Origin: Microbacterium halimionae
GTDB lineage: Bacteria; Actinomycetota; Actinomycetes; Actinomycetales; Microbacteriaceae
Direction of reading: 5' to 3'
Length of the DNA stretch: 64,000 nt
Assembly (NCBI RefSeq): GCF_011761265.1
Contig: NZ_JAAOZB010000002.1
Location: forward strand, 868,001-932,000
Part shown: positions 1-8,539 of the stretch, one piece after another
How positions within the stretch are numbered: the stretch's first letter is position 1
Layout: the number at the start of each line of letters is the position of its first letter
Position numbers and translations under genes: made by a program
Notes under the pieces: model-generated
The model's database searches: none
Told to the model about the DNA's origin: nothing
Seen by the model: the letters and a program-made list of their open reading frames with translations, nothing else

Positions 1-1155
1 CGCGCCCGTCAGATCAAGATGGAGCCGACGGCGCAATCGTCGAACGGCGTGACGGTAAACGTCAACGGAGTGGCCCTGGTCAAAATCGGGTCTGACCCCG
101 AGTCTGTGCGGCGAGCGGCAGAGCGGTTCGCGTCTCAAGACAAGGCAATCGAACAGTTCACGACCGAGCAGCTCGAGGGTGCGCTTCGTGGCGTAGTCGC
201 GACGCTTACCGTCGAAGAACTGATGCGCGACCGGCAGCGGCTCGCAGATCAGATTGCAGAAGGAATCAAGGGCGACCTGTCTTCCCAGGGTCTTATCCTC
301 GATTCTTTCCAGATTCAGGGCATTACTGACTCGAACGGTTACATCGCAGCTCTTGGCGCGACCGAGGTTGAGCGCGTAAAGCGCGATGCAGACGTCGCCA
401 AGATCAACGCAGATCGCGAGATTCGCGCTCGCCAAATTGCGACCGATGAGGCGAACCTGATCGAGCAGACAGCGCTCGACAAGAACACGGCGGCGGCCAA
501 GGCTCAGGTCGGTCGGGCCAATGCTGAGGCAGAGCAGGCCGAGGCGCTCGAGCGTTCCGAGCGGCAGCAGGCAGTTCTTCTGCAAGAGGCTGAGAACAAG
601 CAAGCGCAGCTCGACGCGGACGTGCAGAAGGTTGCTGACGCGAACCTTTACGAGCGCCAGCGTGCAGCGGATGCCGACGCTTACGCTCACGTGAAAGAAG
701 CTGAAGCTCACGCCCAGATCGCTGAGCAGCAGGCAGCCGCGACGCGTGTACGCGCCCAGGCAGACGCCGATGCAATTCGCCTCGAGGGTGACGCCCGAGC
801 TGGAGCTATTCGAGCAGAAGCTGAAGCGCTCTCTCAGAACCAGGAAGCGCTTCTCGCGCAGCGTGCGCTTGAATCGCTTGTTCCGATGATGACCGAGTTC
901 GCAAAGGGATACGACAAGGTCGGCTCCATCACCGTTCTCGGGGGAGAGGGCGCCAGTAGCCACCTCGCCAGCGAGTCGGCTTCGGGACTCCGTGCCACCT
1001 TCGACGCCGTCCGAGCGGCGACGGGCCTCGATCTCGCCTCGGTTATCCAGGGACGGGTTGTTGGGCAGAGCGTCGGTGACGCTATCGCCGATGCCTCACC
1101 GGCAACGCCGGCTGCAGCTTCAACAGAGGCTACGAAGACCGCGACCGAGTCCTAG
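1..1155 (+). CDS. Flotillin-like SPFH/band-7 protein (5' end outside window)
   Basis: The reading frame is open from the first base, so the true start lies upstream and this is the C-terminal part. The visible protein begins inside the SPFH/band-7 domain (roughly the first 120 residues). It continues into a long Ala/Glu/Arg/Gln-rich helical region of about 170 residues with heptad-like AEA repeats, typical of the flotillin coiled coil. It ends in a low-complexity Ala/Thr/Ser tail. Family knowledge: flotillins sit on the inner membrane face and scaffold membrane microdomains. No membrane hairpin is visible here because the N terminus is missing. The gene converges on def, with only 16 bases between the stop codons. 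Confidence 0.88.
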   Translation, partial: RARQIKMEPTAQSSNGVTVNVNGVALVKIGSDPESVRRAAERFASQDKAIEQFTTEQLEGALRGVVATLTVEELMRDRQRLADQIAEGIKGDLSSQGLILDSFQIQGITDSNGYIAALGATEVERVKRDADVAKINADREIRARQIATDEANLIEQTALDKNTAAAKAQVGRANAEAEQAEALERSERQQAVLLQEAENKQAQLDADVQKVADANLYERQRAADADAYAHVKEAEAHAQIAEQQAAATRVRAQADADAIRLEGDARAGAIRAEAEALSQNQEALLAQRALESLVPMMTEFAKGYDKVGSITVLGGEGASSHLASESASGLRATFDAVRAATGLDLASVIQGRVVGQSVGDAIADASPATPAAASTEATKTATES

Positions 1156-1158
1156 AGC

Positions 1159-1172
1159 ACGTCCTAGGACGT
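1159..1172. repeat. 14-bp perfect palindrome between convergent flotillin and def genes
   Basis: ACGTCCTAGGACGT is fully self-complementary and fills the short gap between the two stop codons. It may be part of a weak bidirectional transcription stop, but there is no T-run, so the role is inferred. Confidence 0.35.
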
Positions 1173-1738
1173 CACGCGTCGACGTCGTCGACTCCCGGCA
1201 TCCAGGAGACGCCCGGCCGGTTCCAACCGCGCTTCCGCGCGATCTTCTGTACCGTCTTCCAGTCGCTGTCATCAATACGATCGATATAGAGCACGCCATC
1301 CAGGTGATCGAACTCGTGTTGCAGAATTCGCGCACGCCATCCGGAAACCTCGATGCGAACCGGCGCGCCGTCAAGATCAGTTCCTGACACAACGGCTGCG
1401 TCGGACCGGCGAAGGGGGAATCTTTCTCCTGGCACAGAGAGGCAGCCCTCAGCTTCGTCGTCTGGGTCAGGCTCTCCAGGTTCGATCGGACGTATCCACA
1501 GCTCGGGGTTGATGATCACACCGCGCCAGGGGGCGCCGTCGTCGTCGGGATAGGTGTACGTGAAGATCCGGAGCGCGACGCCCACCTGCGGGGCCGCTAA
1601 GCCCACTCCGGGCGCGGCATCCATCGTCTCCAACATGTCGGCGACGAGGGTTCGGATTTCGTCGGTGATCACATCGACAGGCGCGGCAGGCGCGTGAAGA
1701 ACAGGATCACCCATGATGCAAATTGGAAGAACAGCCAC
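1172..1738 (-). CDS. def: Peptide deformylase
   Basis: The 188-residue protein carries all three deformylase motifs: GVGLAAPQVG (residues 44-53), EGCLSVP (97-103, metal-binding Cys99) and HEFDH (141-145, two metal-binding His and the catalytic Glu). The enzyme removes the formyl group from the initiator Met of nascent proteins in the cytoplasm, using a bound Fe2+ or similar metal. The chosen start is GTG, with a nearby AAGG. ATG at residue 9 (MGDPVLH) is an alternative and would still leave the core intact. The length is normal for the family. The gene is convergent with flotillin and divergent from the DMT transporter. Confidence 0.95.
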   Translation of the reverse strand: MAVLPICIMGDPVLHAPAAPVDVITDEIRTLVADMLETMDAAPGVGLAAPQVGVALRIFTYTYPDDDGAPWRGVIINPELWIRPIEPGEPDPDDEAEGCLSVPGERFPLRRSDAAVVSGTDLDGAPVRIEVSGWRARILQHEFDHLDGVLYIDRIDDSDWKTVQKIARKRGWNRPGVSWMPGVDDVDA

Positions 1739-1777
1739 GCCTTGAGCCTATCGAGCACACCTGCCAGCTAGTGTTTT

Positions 1778-2782
1778 ATGGTGTCCTGGTTTTCTCCCAC
1801 GCTCGACGACGTCAGCAACCAGCTGGTAGGGGTTTTCGATAACCCCGCTTTGCTTCTCGGCATTCCGCTGGCCCTCGCTGGCGCCGTCTTCATGTCGTTT
1901 GGAGCGCAGTACCAGCACCGAGGTGTGACAAAAGTTGGCGAGCTCGCCGGCGGTGCCAACTCAAACGGCCTGACGCTCTCTCAGCTTGGCCGCCTACTCA
2001 CGCGCCCGTCATGGGTGTTGGGTACTGTCATGCTTGGTCTCGCAATTGTGTGCCAGCTGGGCGCACTGAGCGTGGCGCCCCTCATCGTTGTGCAACCGCT
2101 TGGTGCGATCTCGCTGGTGATCACAACCCTCTTGAATGCACGCGTGACCGGACACACCCCGACTCGCCGCTCCATCACTGCGATCATTGCCTGCGTCGGT
2201 GGCATTTTCCTCTTCGTAACGGTTGCAGCGTTGTTTGCCGTGGAGCAGGCCGTGACGACGCGTCAGATCTCGGTCGTGCTCGTCCTCTTGTTCGTGATAT
2301 CCGTCGCTCTCGTGCTGCTGTGGCTGCTCTTTCGTCGCCGTAAGGCACGCGCACTTTTTTACGTCATTGCGGCTGGCATTGTGTACGGCTTTGTCGCGAC
2401 TCTGGCAAAGATCGTGATTCTTCGGCTCCAAGCTGGCAACTTCGACTGGTTGACGCTCCTGAGCCTGCTCGCGCTTGTCGCCGGAACGGCGCTCGGTGCG
2501 TACTTTGTGCAGACCGCATACTCGTCGGGTCCGCCCGACTTGGCAATTGCAGGCCTTACTGTGGTGGATCCTATGGTCGCCGTAGTCATCGGGCTTGCCG
2601 TGCTCGGTGAAGGATCAGCTGTCCCGATCTGGGGCTACGTCATCTTTGTCGTTGCCGGTGCGATCGCCATCTGGGGCGTGATCAATCTTGCGATTTATCA
2701 CCCACAGGTTATGAAAGACAGTCAAGAGCTCAAAATCCAACGCGGCAGCGGCGGACTTCTTGACCCGGACGAGACCGACTAA
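1778..2782 (+). CDS. DMT-family (NIPA/EamA-like) multi-pass membrane transporter
   Basis: This 334-residue protein has about nine or ten hydrophobic helices. It has the two-halves layout of the drug/metabolite transporter superfamily, including the stretch from residue 95 onward (SVAPLIVVQPLGA) and a late GYVIFVVAGAIAIWG helix. Similar actinobacterial proteins are annotated only as DMT transporters. Resemblance to NIPA-type Mg2+ transporters is a possibility, not shown by the sequence. No good ribosome binding site precedes the ATG. It is divergent from def, and a CAU tRNA lies 13 bases downstream. The substrate is unknown. Confidence 0.75.
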   Translation: MVSWFSPTLDDVSNQLVGVFDNPALLLGIPLALAGAVFMSFGAQYQHRGVTKVGELAGGANSNGLTLSQLGRLLTRPSWVLGTVMLGLAIVCQLGALSVAPLIVVQPLGAISLVITTLLNARVTGHTPTRRSITAIIACVGGIFLFVTVAALFAVEQAVTTRQISVVLVLLFVISVALVLLWLLFRRRKARALFYVIAAGIVYGFVATLAKIVILRLQAGNFDWLTLLSLLALVAGTALGAYFVQTAYSSGPPDLAIAGLTVVDPMVAVVIGLAVLGEGSAVPIWGYVIFVVAGAIAIWGVINLAIYHPQVMKDSQELKIQRGSGGLLDPDETD

Positions 2783-2795
2783 GCTCGTTCGCTGA

Positions 2796-2869
2796 GGGGC
2801 GGTGGCCAAGCTGGTTAAGGCAGCGGGCTCATAACCCGACGATCGTGGGTTCAAGTCCCACCCGCCCCA
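2796..2869 (+). tRNA. tRNA with CAU anticodon (elongator Met, or Ile2)
   Basis: The cloverleaf is clear. Acceptor stem GGGGCGG pairs with CCGCCCC, the anticodon loop is CTCATAA, and the T arm is GTGGG-TTCAAGT-CCCAC. The anticodon stem has three G-C pairs like an initiator. However, G1-C72 is paired and the D stem has C11-G24, so it is not a canonical initiator. A CAU tRNA whose C34 is modified to lysidine would read Ile AUA; the sequence alone does not decide. CCA is not encoded. Confidence 0.92.
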
Positions 2870-3028
2870 CAATAAGTTTCTCAAGCCTCGTACTTTTGAA
2901 CTTCGTGCATATCAGTGCTTGTGATTTCCCAGTCGCGTCGGCAATAATGGCCGCAGACAACAGAAGAACCGCCAGAGATGGCTCCGTCAGGTCGTAGGGG
3001 AAGACGCACCTGAAGAAACGGAGAAATC

Positions 3029-3532
3029 ATGGCTACACCTCATGCGCGGGGAGTGATTTACATTCACTCCGCGCCACGTGCGTTGTGCCCCCACATTGAG
3101 TGGGCGGTAGGTCGTGCGCTTGGCCGTGCCGTCAATTTTGAATGGGACGACCAACCCGTTCAGGCGGGATCCAAGCGGATGGAGTTCTACTGGGAAGGTC
3201 CAGCCGGAACCGGCGCGACTCTCTCAAGCGCGATTCGTGGTTGGGAACACCTCAGGTTCGAGGTGAGCGAAGACCCGACACCTCGATCCGACGGCGGCCG
3301 GTGGCTGCACACCCCAGATCTTGGTATTCACTACGCCCAGACGGATGCCGCAGGCAACATCGTCATCGGCGAGGATCGCGTGCGCTACGCCATGGAGATC
3401 GCTGCCGGTGACGCCAGTGAGCTCCAGCGTGAGCTCACGGTGGCCCTGGGGTCAGCCTGGGACGAAGAACTTGAGCCGTTCCGCCACGCAAGCGATGACA
3501 GCCATGTCATCTGGCTTCACAAGGTGGGCTGA
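3029..3532 (+). CDS. DUF3145 domain protein
   Basis: The 167-residue soluble protein matches the DUF3145 family, a small uncharacterised actinobacterial family often found beside the fab cluster, as here. Recognisable stretches are GVIYIHSAPRALCPHIEWA near the N terminus and the Trp/His-rich C-terminal end. No catalytic motif, signal peptide or membrane helix is visible. The ATG start has GGAG six bases upstream. It converges on fabF and shares a bidirectional terminator with it. The neighbourhood hints at a link to lipid synthesis, but that is inference. Confidence 0.85.
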   Translation: MATPHARGVIYIHSAPRALCPHIEWAVGRALGRAVNFEWDDQPVQAGSKRMEFYWEGPAGTGATLSSAIRGWEHLRFEVSEDPTPRSDGGRWLHTPDLGIHYAQTDAAGNIVIGEDRVRYAMEIAAGDASELQRELTVALGSAWDEELEPFRHASDDSHVIWLHKVG

Positions 3533-3627
3533 GTCAGATAAGCGTCAGATGCGCTGAAGGCCACGGTATCCGCTGTCGGTTGACATAGTCCCGGCCCGGA
3601 GAATGGGCGTCTCGCGTCTGCAAATGG

Positions 3628-3660
3628 AAAATGCCCTGACCGTAACGGTCAGGGCATTTT
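3628..3660. terminator. Bidirectional rho-independent terminator (DUF3145 / fabF)
   Basis: This is a perfect 15-bp inverted repeat with a three-base TAA loop. The arms are 3628-3642 and 3646-3660. An A-run at one end and a T-run at the other let it stop transcription from both converging genes. Confidence 0.92.
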
Positions 3661-3669
3661 CACGTATGA

Positions 3670-4908
3670 TTACTCGCTAGCGAACGCGACGACGGCGTTG
3701 TGGCCGCCGAAGCCAAATGAGTTGCTGATTGCGAGTTGCGCACCAGAACCGAGCGGTTGCGCGTCACCAGAAACGCTGAGCGGGATGTCGGGGTCTTGGT
3801 TCGTGAGGTTGATCGTCGGGGGAGCTTTGCGGTCGCGCACAGCGAGAAGCGTGAAGACTGCTTCTAGCGCGCCCGTGCCACCCAGCAAGTGCCCTGTCGA
3901 TGCCTTCGTGGCCGAGACGGGGATGTCGTCGATCCGGGCTCCGAAGACCTTACGAAGCGCCGTGTACTCGGCGATGTCACCGACCGGGGTCGATGTTGCG
4001 TGAGCGTTGATATGTGTCACATCGTCGGGCGAGGCATCCGCCATGTCAAGCGCGAGCTTGACCGCGCGTGATGCACCACGACCCTCAGGGTCGTTCGCAG
4101 TGATGTGGTACGAGTCGGCCGTGACGCCGCCACCCACGAGATAGCCGTATATCTTCGCACCACGAGCCTTCGCGTGCTCTTCAGTTTCAAGTACGAGAGC
4201 TGCAGCGCCCTCGCCCATCACGAATCCATCGCGGTCGCTGTTGTACGGACGGGATGCCGTGGCGGGATCATCGTTCCGCTTTGACAGTGCCTGCATCGAG
4301 GAAAATGATGCCATCGTGATCGGGTGGATGGCTGACTCTGTTCCACCGGCGATGACGATATCGGCCAAGCCGGAGGTGAGGTGTTCGAGACCGTTCACAA
4401 TGGCTTCGGTGCTCGACGCGCACGCAGACGCCACGGTGCGGGCAAATGCCCGTGCCTCGAAGTGCATCGAAATTGCGGCAGCAGCGGCGTTCGGCATGAG
4501 CATGGGTACCGTCATCGGCATGACACGACGCGGTCCTTTTTCACGGAGTGTGTCCCAGGCGTCAAGCAACGTCCACACGCCACCGATACCGGTAGCGAAG
4601 TCCACTCCCAAGCGCTCGGGGTCGACCTCGGGGGTACCGGCATCGGCCCACGCCTCGCGGGCTGCGACAAGCGCGAACTGAGATGCGGGGTCGAGCCGCT
4701 TCGCTTCGGGTCGTGACAGCGTCGCTTCGGGGCGAACCAGTGCTTCGGCCGCGAACTTTACGGGGATCTGGTACTTCTCCACCCACTCATGCGTGAGCGT
4801 ACGGGTACCGGATGCGCCGTCAAGCAGCGCCGACCAGCTATCTGGGGCAGTACCACCGATCGGCGACGAAGCGCCGATGCCGGTGACGACAATGCGGGAA
4901 GAGCTCAT
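3670..4908 (-). CDS. fabF: Beta-ketoacyl-ACP synthase II (KAS II)
   Basis: This condensing enzyme extends acyl-ACP with malonyl-ACP during fatty-acid elongation. From the chosen start (MSSSRIVVTG) it is 412 residues, the usual size. The catalytic triad is visible: Cys163 in ASACASST, His303 in NAHATSTP and His340 in KASTGHLLGG. An upstream in-frame ATG would add 15 residues unlike the family, so the MSSS start is preferred. It is the last gene of the fab run. A 9-bp hairpin sits in the gap after acpP, just before this start. Confidence 0.96.
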   Translation of the reverse strand: MSSSRIVVTGIGASSPIGGTAPDSWSALLDGASGTRTLTHEWVEKYQIPVKFAAEALVRPEATLSRPEAKRLDPASQFALVAAREAWADAGTPEVDPERLGVDFATGIGGVWTLLDAWDTLREKGPRRVMPMTVPMLMPNAAAAAISMHFEARAFARTVASACASSTEAIVNGLEHLTSGLADIVIAGGTESAIHPITMASFSSMQALSKRNDDPATASRPYNSDRDGFVMGEGAAALVLETEEHAKARGAKIYGYLVGGGVTADSYHITANDPEGRGASRAVKLALDMADASPDDVTHINAHATSTPVGDIAEYTALRKVFGARIDDIPVSATKASTGHLLGGTGALEAVFTLLAVRDRKAPPTINLTNQDPDIPLSVSGDAQPLGSGAQLAISNSFGFGGHNAVVAFASE

Positions 4909-4930
4909 TGTGTGTATTCCTTTGCCGGGC

Positions 4931-4955
4931 CGGTGGGGGCGTGATACCCCCACCG
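4931..4955 (-). promoter_or_regulatory. Intra-operon hairpin between acpP and fabF
   Basis: CGGTGGGGG and CCCCCACCG form a 9-bp GC-only stem around a 7-base loop, just upstream of fabF. There is no T-run, so a simple terminator is unlikely. Such hairpins can protect the 3' end of an abundant upstream message (acpP here) or attenuate the downstream gene; this is inference. Confidence 0.5.
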
Positions 4956-4962
4956 AGGCGAT

Positions 4963-5211
4963 TTAGGACTGGTTCGAAGAGATGTAGCTGACGGCGTCGC
5001 CGACAGTCTTGAGGTTCTTGACCTCGTCATCGGGAATCGTGACGCCGAACTTCTCCTCGGCGTTCACGACGATGGTCATCATCGAGATCGAGTCAATGTC
5101 GAGGTCGTCGGTGAACGACTTGCCGAGTGCAACCTCGTCGGCCGAGATGCCGGTCTCATCGGTGATGAGCTCTGCGAGTCCCGCGAGGACCTCGTCGTTG
5201 GTGAATGCCAT
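4963..5211 (-). CDS. acpP: Acyl carrier protein
   Basis: This is an acidic 82-residue protein with the phosphopantetheine site DIDSI (Ser41). Most ACPs have DSL here, and the Leu-to-Ile change is conservative. It carries the growing acyl chain for FabD, FabH and FabF, encoded on either side. The ribosome binding site AGGAGAGA precedes the ATG. It lies 74 bases after fabH and 54 bases before fabF in the same run. Confidence 0.97.
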   Translation of the reverse strand: MAFTNDEVLAGLAELITDETGISADEVALGKSFTDDLDIDSISMMTIVVNAEEKFGVTIPDDEVKNLKTVGDAVSYISSNQS

Positions 5212-5285
5212 GGTTCTCTCTCCTGTTTCTTAGGGGTTTGAAGGCTGTCGGGCCGCACACAAGTCTAGGTGCGGCAGTAGCACGG

Positions 5286-6287
5286 TTAGGGGAGGACGAC
5301 GACCTGCGCGCCGAAAACGAGTCCAGCGCCGAAACCGATCTGCAGCGCGAGGCCACCGCTCAGTTCGGGCTGCTCTTCCAAAAGACGGTGAGTCGCGAGC
5401 GGAATCGATGCGGCCGACGTGTTGCCAGTCGTCGCGATGTCGCGACCGATCGCTACCGTGTCCGGAAGACCCAACTGCTTCGCGAACTCATCGATGATGC
5501 GCATGTTTGCCTGGTGGGGAATGAACGCGGCCAGATCGGCTGCTTCGATACCCGCAGCCTCGATAGCCTGGCGTGCGACCTTCACCATTTCCCAGACTGC
5601 CCAGCGAAAGACAGTTTGGCCCTCCTGCCGGAGAGTCGGCCACTCTGCAGTGCCGTCACGAAACTCCGTCAGGGTGGCATTCATCCCGACAGCGTCGGCT
5701 TTGGATCCGTCTGAGCCCCAGATCGTGGGCCCGATTCCGGGTGTATCGCTCGGACCAACAACGACGGCGCCGGCGCCGTCACCGAGGAGGAAAGAGATGC
5801 TGCGGTCTGTGGGGTCGACGACGTCGCTGAGCTTTTCTGCCCCGACGACCACCGCGTAGTGCGCGGCACCGCTTCGAATGAGTGCGTCGGCTTGAGCAAC
5901 GCCATACGCGAAGCCCGCACACGCTGCGTTGACGTCATAGGCGGCGGCAGGATTTGCGCCGATACGATCAGCGACCACTGCCGACATCGATGGAGTCTGG
6001 CGGACGTTGCTGATCGTCGCAACGATCACTGCGTCGATTTGCTCCGGTGCGATGCCCGAGCGCTCAATTGCTTCAGCGGCGGCAACACTTGCGAGGTCTG
6101 TTGCCGAAGTGTCGGCGCCAGCGCGTGTGCGCGTGACGATGCCGGTGCGCTTCTGAATCCACTCATCGCTCGAATCGATGGGCCCTATGAGATCATCGTT
6201 GGGCACAACGAGTTCGCCGCGTGCAGCGCCGTACGCGTAAAGACGCGTAAAAGCCGCGCCCTCGGACTGGCGGAGCGTGACACTCAT
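5286..6287 (-). CDS. fabH: Beta-ketoacyl-ACP synthase III (KAS III)
   Basis: FabH condenses an acyl-CoA primer with malonyl-ACP and so starts each fatty acid. In branched-chain actinobacteria the primer is often isobutyryl- or anteiso-CoA (family knowledge). The 333-residue protein has the Cys-His-Asn triad: Cys123 (NAACAGFAYG), His258 (IPHQANMR) and Asn289 (GNTSAAS). The ATG overlaps the fabD stop codon by four bases (ATGA), so the two are translationally coupled. Confidence 0.96.
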   Translation of the reverse strand: MSVTLRQSEGAAFTRLYAYGAARGELVVPNDDLIGPIDSSDEWIQKRTGIVTRTRAGADTSATDLASVAAAEAIERSGIAPEQIDAVIVATISNVRQTPSMSAVVADRIGANPAAAYDVNAACAGFAYGVAQADALIRSGAAHYAVVVGAEKLSDVVDPTDRSISFLLGDGAGAVVVGPSDTPGIGPTIWGSDGSKADAVGMNATLTEFRDGTAEWPTLRQEGQTVFRWAVWEMVKVARQAIEAAGIEAADLAAFIPHQANMRIIDEFAKQLGLPDTVAIGRDIATTGNTSAASIPLATHRLLEEQPELSGGLALQIGFGAGLVFGAQVVVLP

Positions 6288-7204
6288 GCGGCTGTTCCCT
6301 TCACAAGGTCGATCGCGCCCGACAGATCGTCGGGCGACTTTACGGCAACCGTTGGAACGCCCTTGAGGCCGCGCTTGGCAAGTCCCGTCAGTGTTCCCGC
6401 GGGTGCGAATTCAATGAGTGCTGTCACGCCGGCAGCGGCGAATGACTCCATGCACAGGTCCCAACGTACTGGCGACGAGACCTGGTTGACGAGAAGCGAC
6501 AGTGCGGCGGCACCGTCAACGACGACTGATCCGTCGCTGTTGGTCCAGAGCGTAGCTGCCGGATCGGAAACCGCAACCGAAGCCGAAGCCTCTCGAAGCG
6601 CGCCCACAGCCGCAGCCATGTACTCGGTGTGAAAAGCGCCCGCAACCTGCAGCGGAATCACTCGAGTGCCGCGCGGTGCCGATTCGGCGAGGGCGTTGAG
6701 TCCCTCGCGTGCGCCAGCGGCAACGATTTGACCGGGGCCGTTGTAGTTCGCGGGAGTCAGATTCGCCGCGGAAAGCGCATCAAGTACGTCGGACTGTGTC
6801 CCACCCACAACGGCGCTCATGCCGGTGTCTGCAGCGGTCGCAGCGTCTGCCATGGAACGGCCACGGATGCCCACGAGCTTCATGCCGTCGACAGCTGAGA
6901 GCACGCCTGCGGCAACGAGCGCGGCGACCTCTCCCACACTGTGTCCGGCCATGCCGTCGAAAGTGACATCAGCACGCTGACCCAACACCTCATACGACAG
7001 GATGCTGGCGGCAACAATCAACGGCTGGGCGACAGCCGTATCGCGGATTCGGTCGGTATCCCACTCGGTTCCGGCGGCAATCAAATCCACGCCGGCGGCG
7101 TCAGAAAACTCAAGGAGGCGTTCGCGAACGCCGTCGAGGTCAAGCCACGGGGAGAGGAACCCGGGGGTCTGCGAACCCTGTCCCGGGAAAAGAGCGATGA
7201 TCAC
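6284..7204 (-). CDS. fabD: Malonyl-CoA:ACP transacylase
   Basis: FabD moves malonyl from CoA to ACP for FabH and FabF. The 306-residue protein opens with the FPGQGSQ motif and has the nucleophile Ser89 in GHSVGE, plus the partner His in AGAFHTEYM. The start is GTG. A TAAAGT -10-like element about 80 bases upstream lacks a good -35, which fits control by an activator. It is preceded by fasR and couples to fabH. Confidence 0.96.
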   Translation of the reverse strand: MIIALFPGQGSQTPGFLSPWLDLDGVRERLLEFSDAAGVDLIAAGTEWDTDRIRDTAVAQPLIVAASILSYEVLGQRADVTFDGMAGHSVGEVAALVAAGVLSAVDGMKLVGIRGRSMADAATAADTGMSAVVGGTQSDVLDALSAANLTPANYNGPGQIVAAGAREGLNALAESAPRGTRVIPLQVAGAFHTEYMAAAVGALREASASVAVSDPAATLWTNSDGSVVVDGAAALSLLVNQVSSPVRWDLCMESFAAAGVTALIEFAPAGTLTGLAKRGLKGVPTVAVKSPDDLSGAIDLVKGTAA

Positions 7205-7285
7205 AATTCCATCCTGTCAAGCAATAGGCGGCGGGTTATGGCGACTCACACACAAGAATCGGCCAATCGTTTGTGCACTCGGCAC

Positions 7286-7291
7286 ACTTTA
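7286..7291 (-). promoter_or_regulatory. Candidate -10 element for the fabDHPF transcript
   Basis: On the minus strand TAAAGT lies in the 113-base fasR-fabD gap. No consensus -35 is present 16-18 bases further upstream. This would suit dependence on the FasR activator encoded next door, an idea based on Streptomyces and not shown here. Confidence 0.35.
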
Positions 7292-7317
7292 GCGGCGGTG
7301 GAGTGCGCGCAGCGCCA

Positions 7318-8535
7318 CTAACGACGGCGCAGTGTGGTTGGCTTTCGTCGACCGACGTCAGAACCGGCCGCACCGAGAATGAGCGCTGTCTGCAAGATCA
7401 GCGCCTCGCGGGGACCGGTAGCATCCCACCCGATTACTTCGGAGACGCGCTTAAGCCGGTAACGCACGGTGTTCGGGTGCACGAAGAGTTCGCGCGCTGT
7501 CGCTTCCAACGAACGCCCATTGTCGAGGTAACTCCACAGAGTCGCCACGAGGTCGGGGCTATGAGCTTGAAGAGGGCGAAAGATTCTTTCCACCAGAGTC
7601 AGCTTGGCCAACGCATCTCCAGCGAGCGCGCGCTCGGGCAGAAGATCGTCGGCCTCTACGGGGCGCGGGGCGTGCCGCCACGCGCGCGCAACGGCGAACC
7701 CCGCGAGGGCGGCCCTCGCGCTCTGACTTGCATCGACGAGGGCGGGAACCGTTGGGCCCAAGACGAGGTATCCAGCGCCGAACCGTGGTTCCAGACGCGT
7801 TGCAATGTCGGGGAACGGTAGCTCTACGAGAGTTTCGTCTGCGCCCTTGCCGCCGGTTTCGGTGCGTCCGATCACGAGCACAAGGCGTGAACCCTGCACA
7901 CCTACCAGTACGTCGACTCCGAGCTTTCGGGCCGTGCGACGCAGGTGATCGATATCGAATTGCGGGGGAGTCGTTCCCACGAGAACGGCGACCTCGCCGT
8001 GACCGTGCCATCCGAGGGCAGCGATCCGGCTGGGGAGCTCCTCATCTGATTCGCCACTCAGTATCGAGTCAACGACAAGTGCCTCGAGGCGAGCGTCCCA
8101 GAGACCTCGTGCCTCGGCTGCACGTGCGTAGACATCGGCAGCTGTGAACGCGACCTCGCGGGAGTAGAGCAAGATTGCTTCGCGCAACTGTGCGCCGCGG
8201 TCGGCAACTCTTTCTTCTGTCACTTCTACCGTGACGCGAATCAGTTGCAGTGTCTGCTGCAGGCTAATGCTCCGAAGCAACTCGCGGGGTGCTGCCGCGA
8301 AGATGTCGGCGGCTATCCAGGGAGTCGAGGTGGGGTCGTCGTACCACTGGATGAATGACGTGATGCCCGCCTGCGCGACCAGCCCCACAGAGGAGCGTCG
8401 CGCAGGCGGCATCTCGGCGTACCACGGCAGTGCATCTTCGAGCCGCTTGGTAGTGACGGTCGCGATGTCTCCCGAAATTCGCCTCAACCAAGCGAGAGTC
8501 TCGGCTTTGTCGAGAGGCGCCGCGGGTGTTGTCAT
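7318..8535 (-). CDS. fasR: PucR/CdaR-type regulator, FasR-like activator of fatty-acid synthesis
   Basis: The 405-residue protein has a C-terminal helix-turn-helix of the PucR/CdaR type, in the segment SLEATARELFVHPNTVRYRL. In Streptomyces coelicolor the gene in the same position, FasR, activates fabDHPF; the same role is inferred here from order and family. The chosen start (MTTPAAPLD) lies 4 bases after the aceE stop. An upstream ATG would give a 101-residue extension overlapping aceE and is rejected. The C terminus is Arg-rich. The coupling to aceE suggests that acetyl-CoA supply and fab control are transcribed together. Confidence 0.88.
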   Translation of the reverse strand: MTTPAAPLDKAETLAWLRRISGDIATVTTKRLEDALPWYAEMPPARRSSVGLVAQAGITSFIQWYDDPTSTPWIAADIFAAAPRELLRSISLQQTLQLIRVTVEVTEERVADRGAQLREAILLYSREVAFTAADVYARAAEARGLWDARLEALVVDSILSGESDEELPSRIAALGWHGHGEVAVLVGTTPPQFDIDHLRRTARKLGVDVLVGVQGSRLVLVIGRTETGGKGADETLVELPFPDIATRLEPRFGAGYLVLGPTVPALVDASQSARAALAGFAVARAWRHAPRPVEADDLLPERALAGDALAKLTLVERIFRPLQAHSPDLVATLWSYLDNGRSLEATARELFVHPNTVRYRLKRVSEVIGWDATGPREALILQTALILGAAGSDVGRRKPTTLRRR

Positions 8536-8539
8536 TCGC

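Noticed and set aside
2796..2869. Initiator tRNA-fMet
   Set aside because: Three G-C pairs in the anticodon stem suggest it, but the 1-72 pair is intact and the D stem has C11-G24.
2615..2884. Minus-strand frame reading through the CAU tRNA
   Set aside because: The peptide LNPRSSGYEP is a translation of the tRNA, a known annotation artefact. The same holds for frames at 11308-11562 and 63112-63458.
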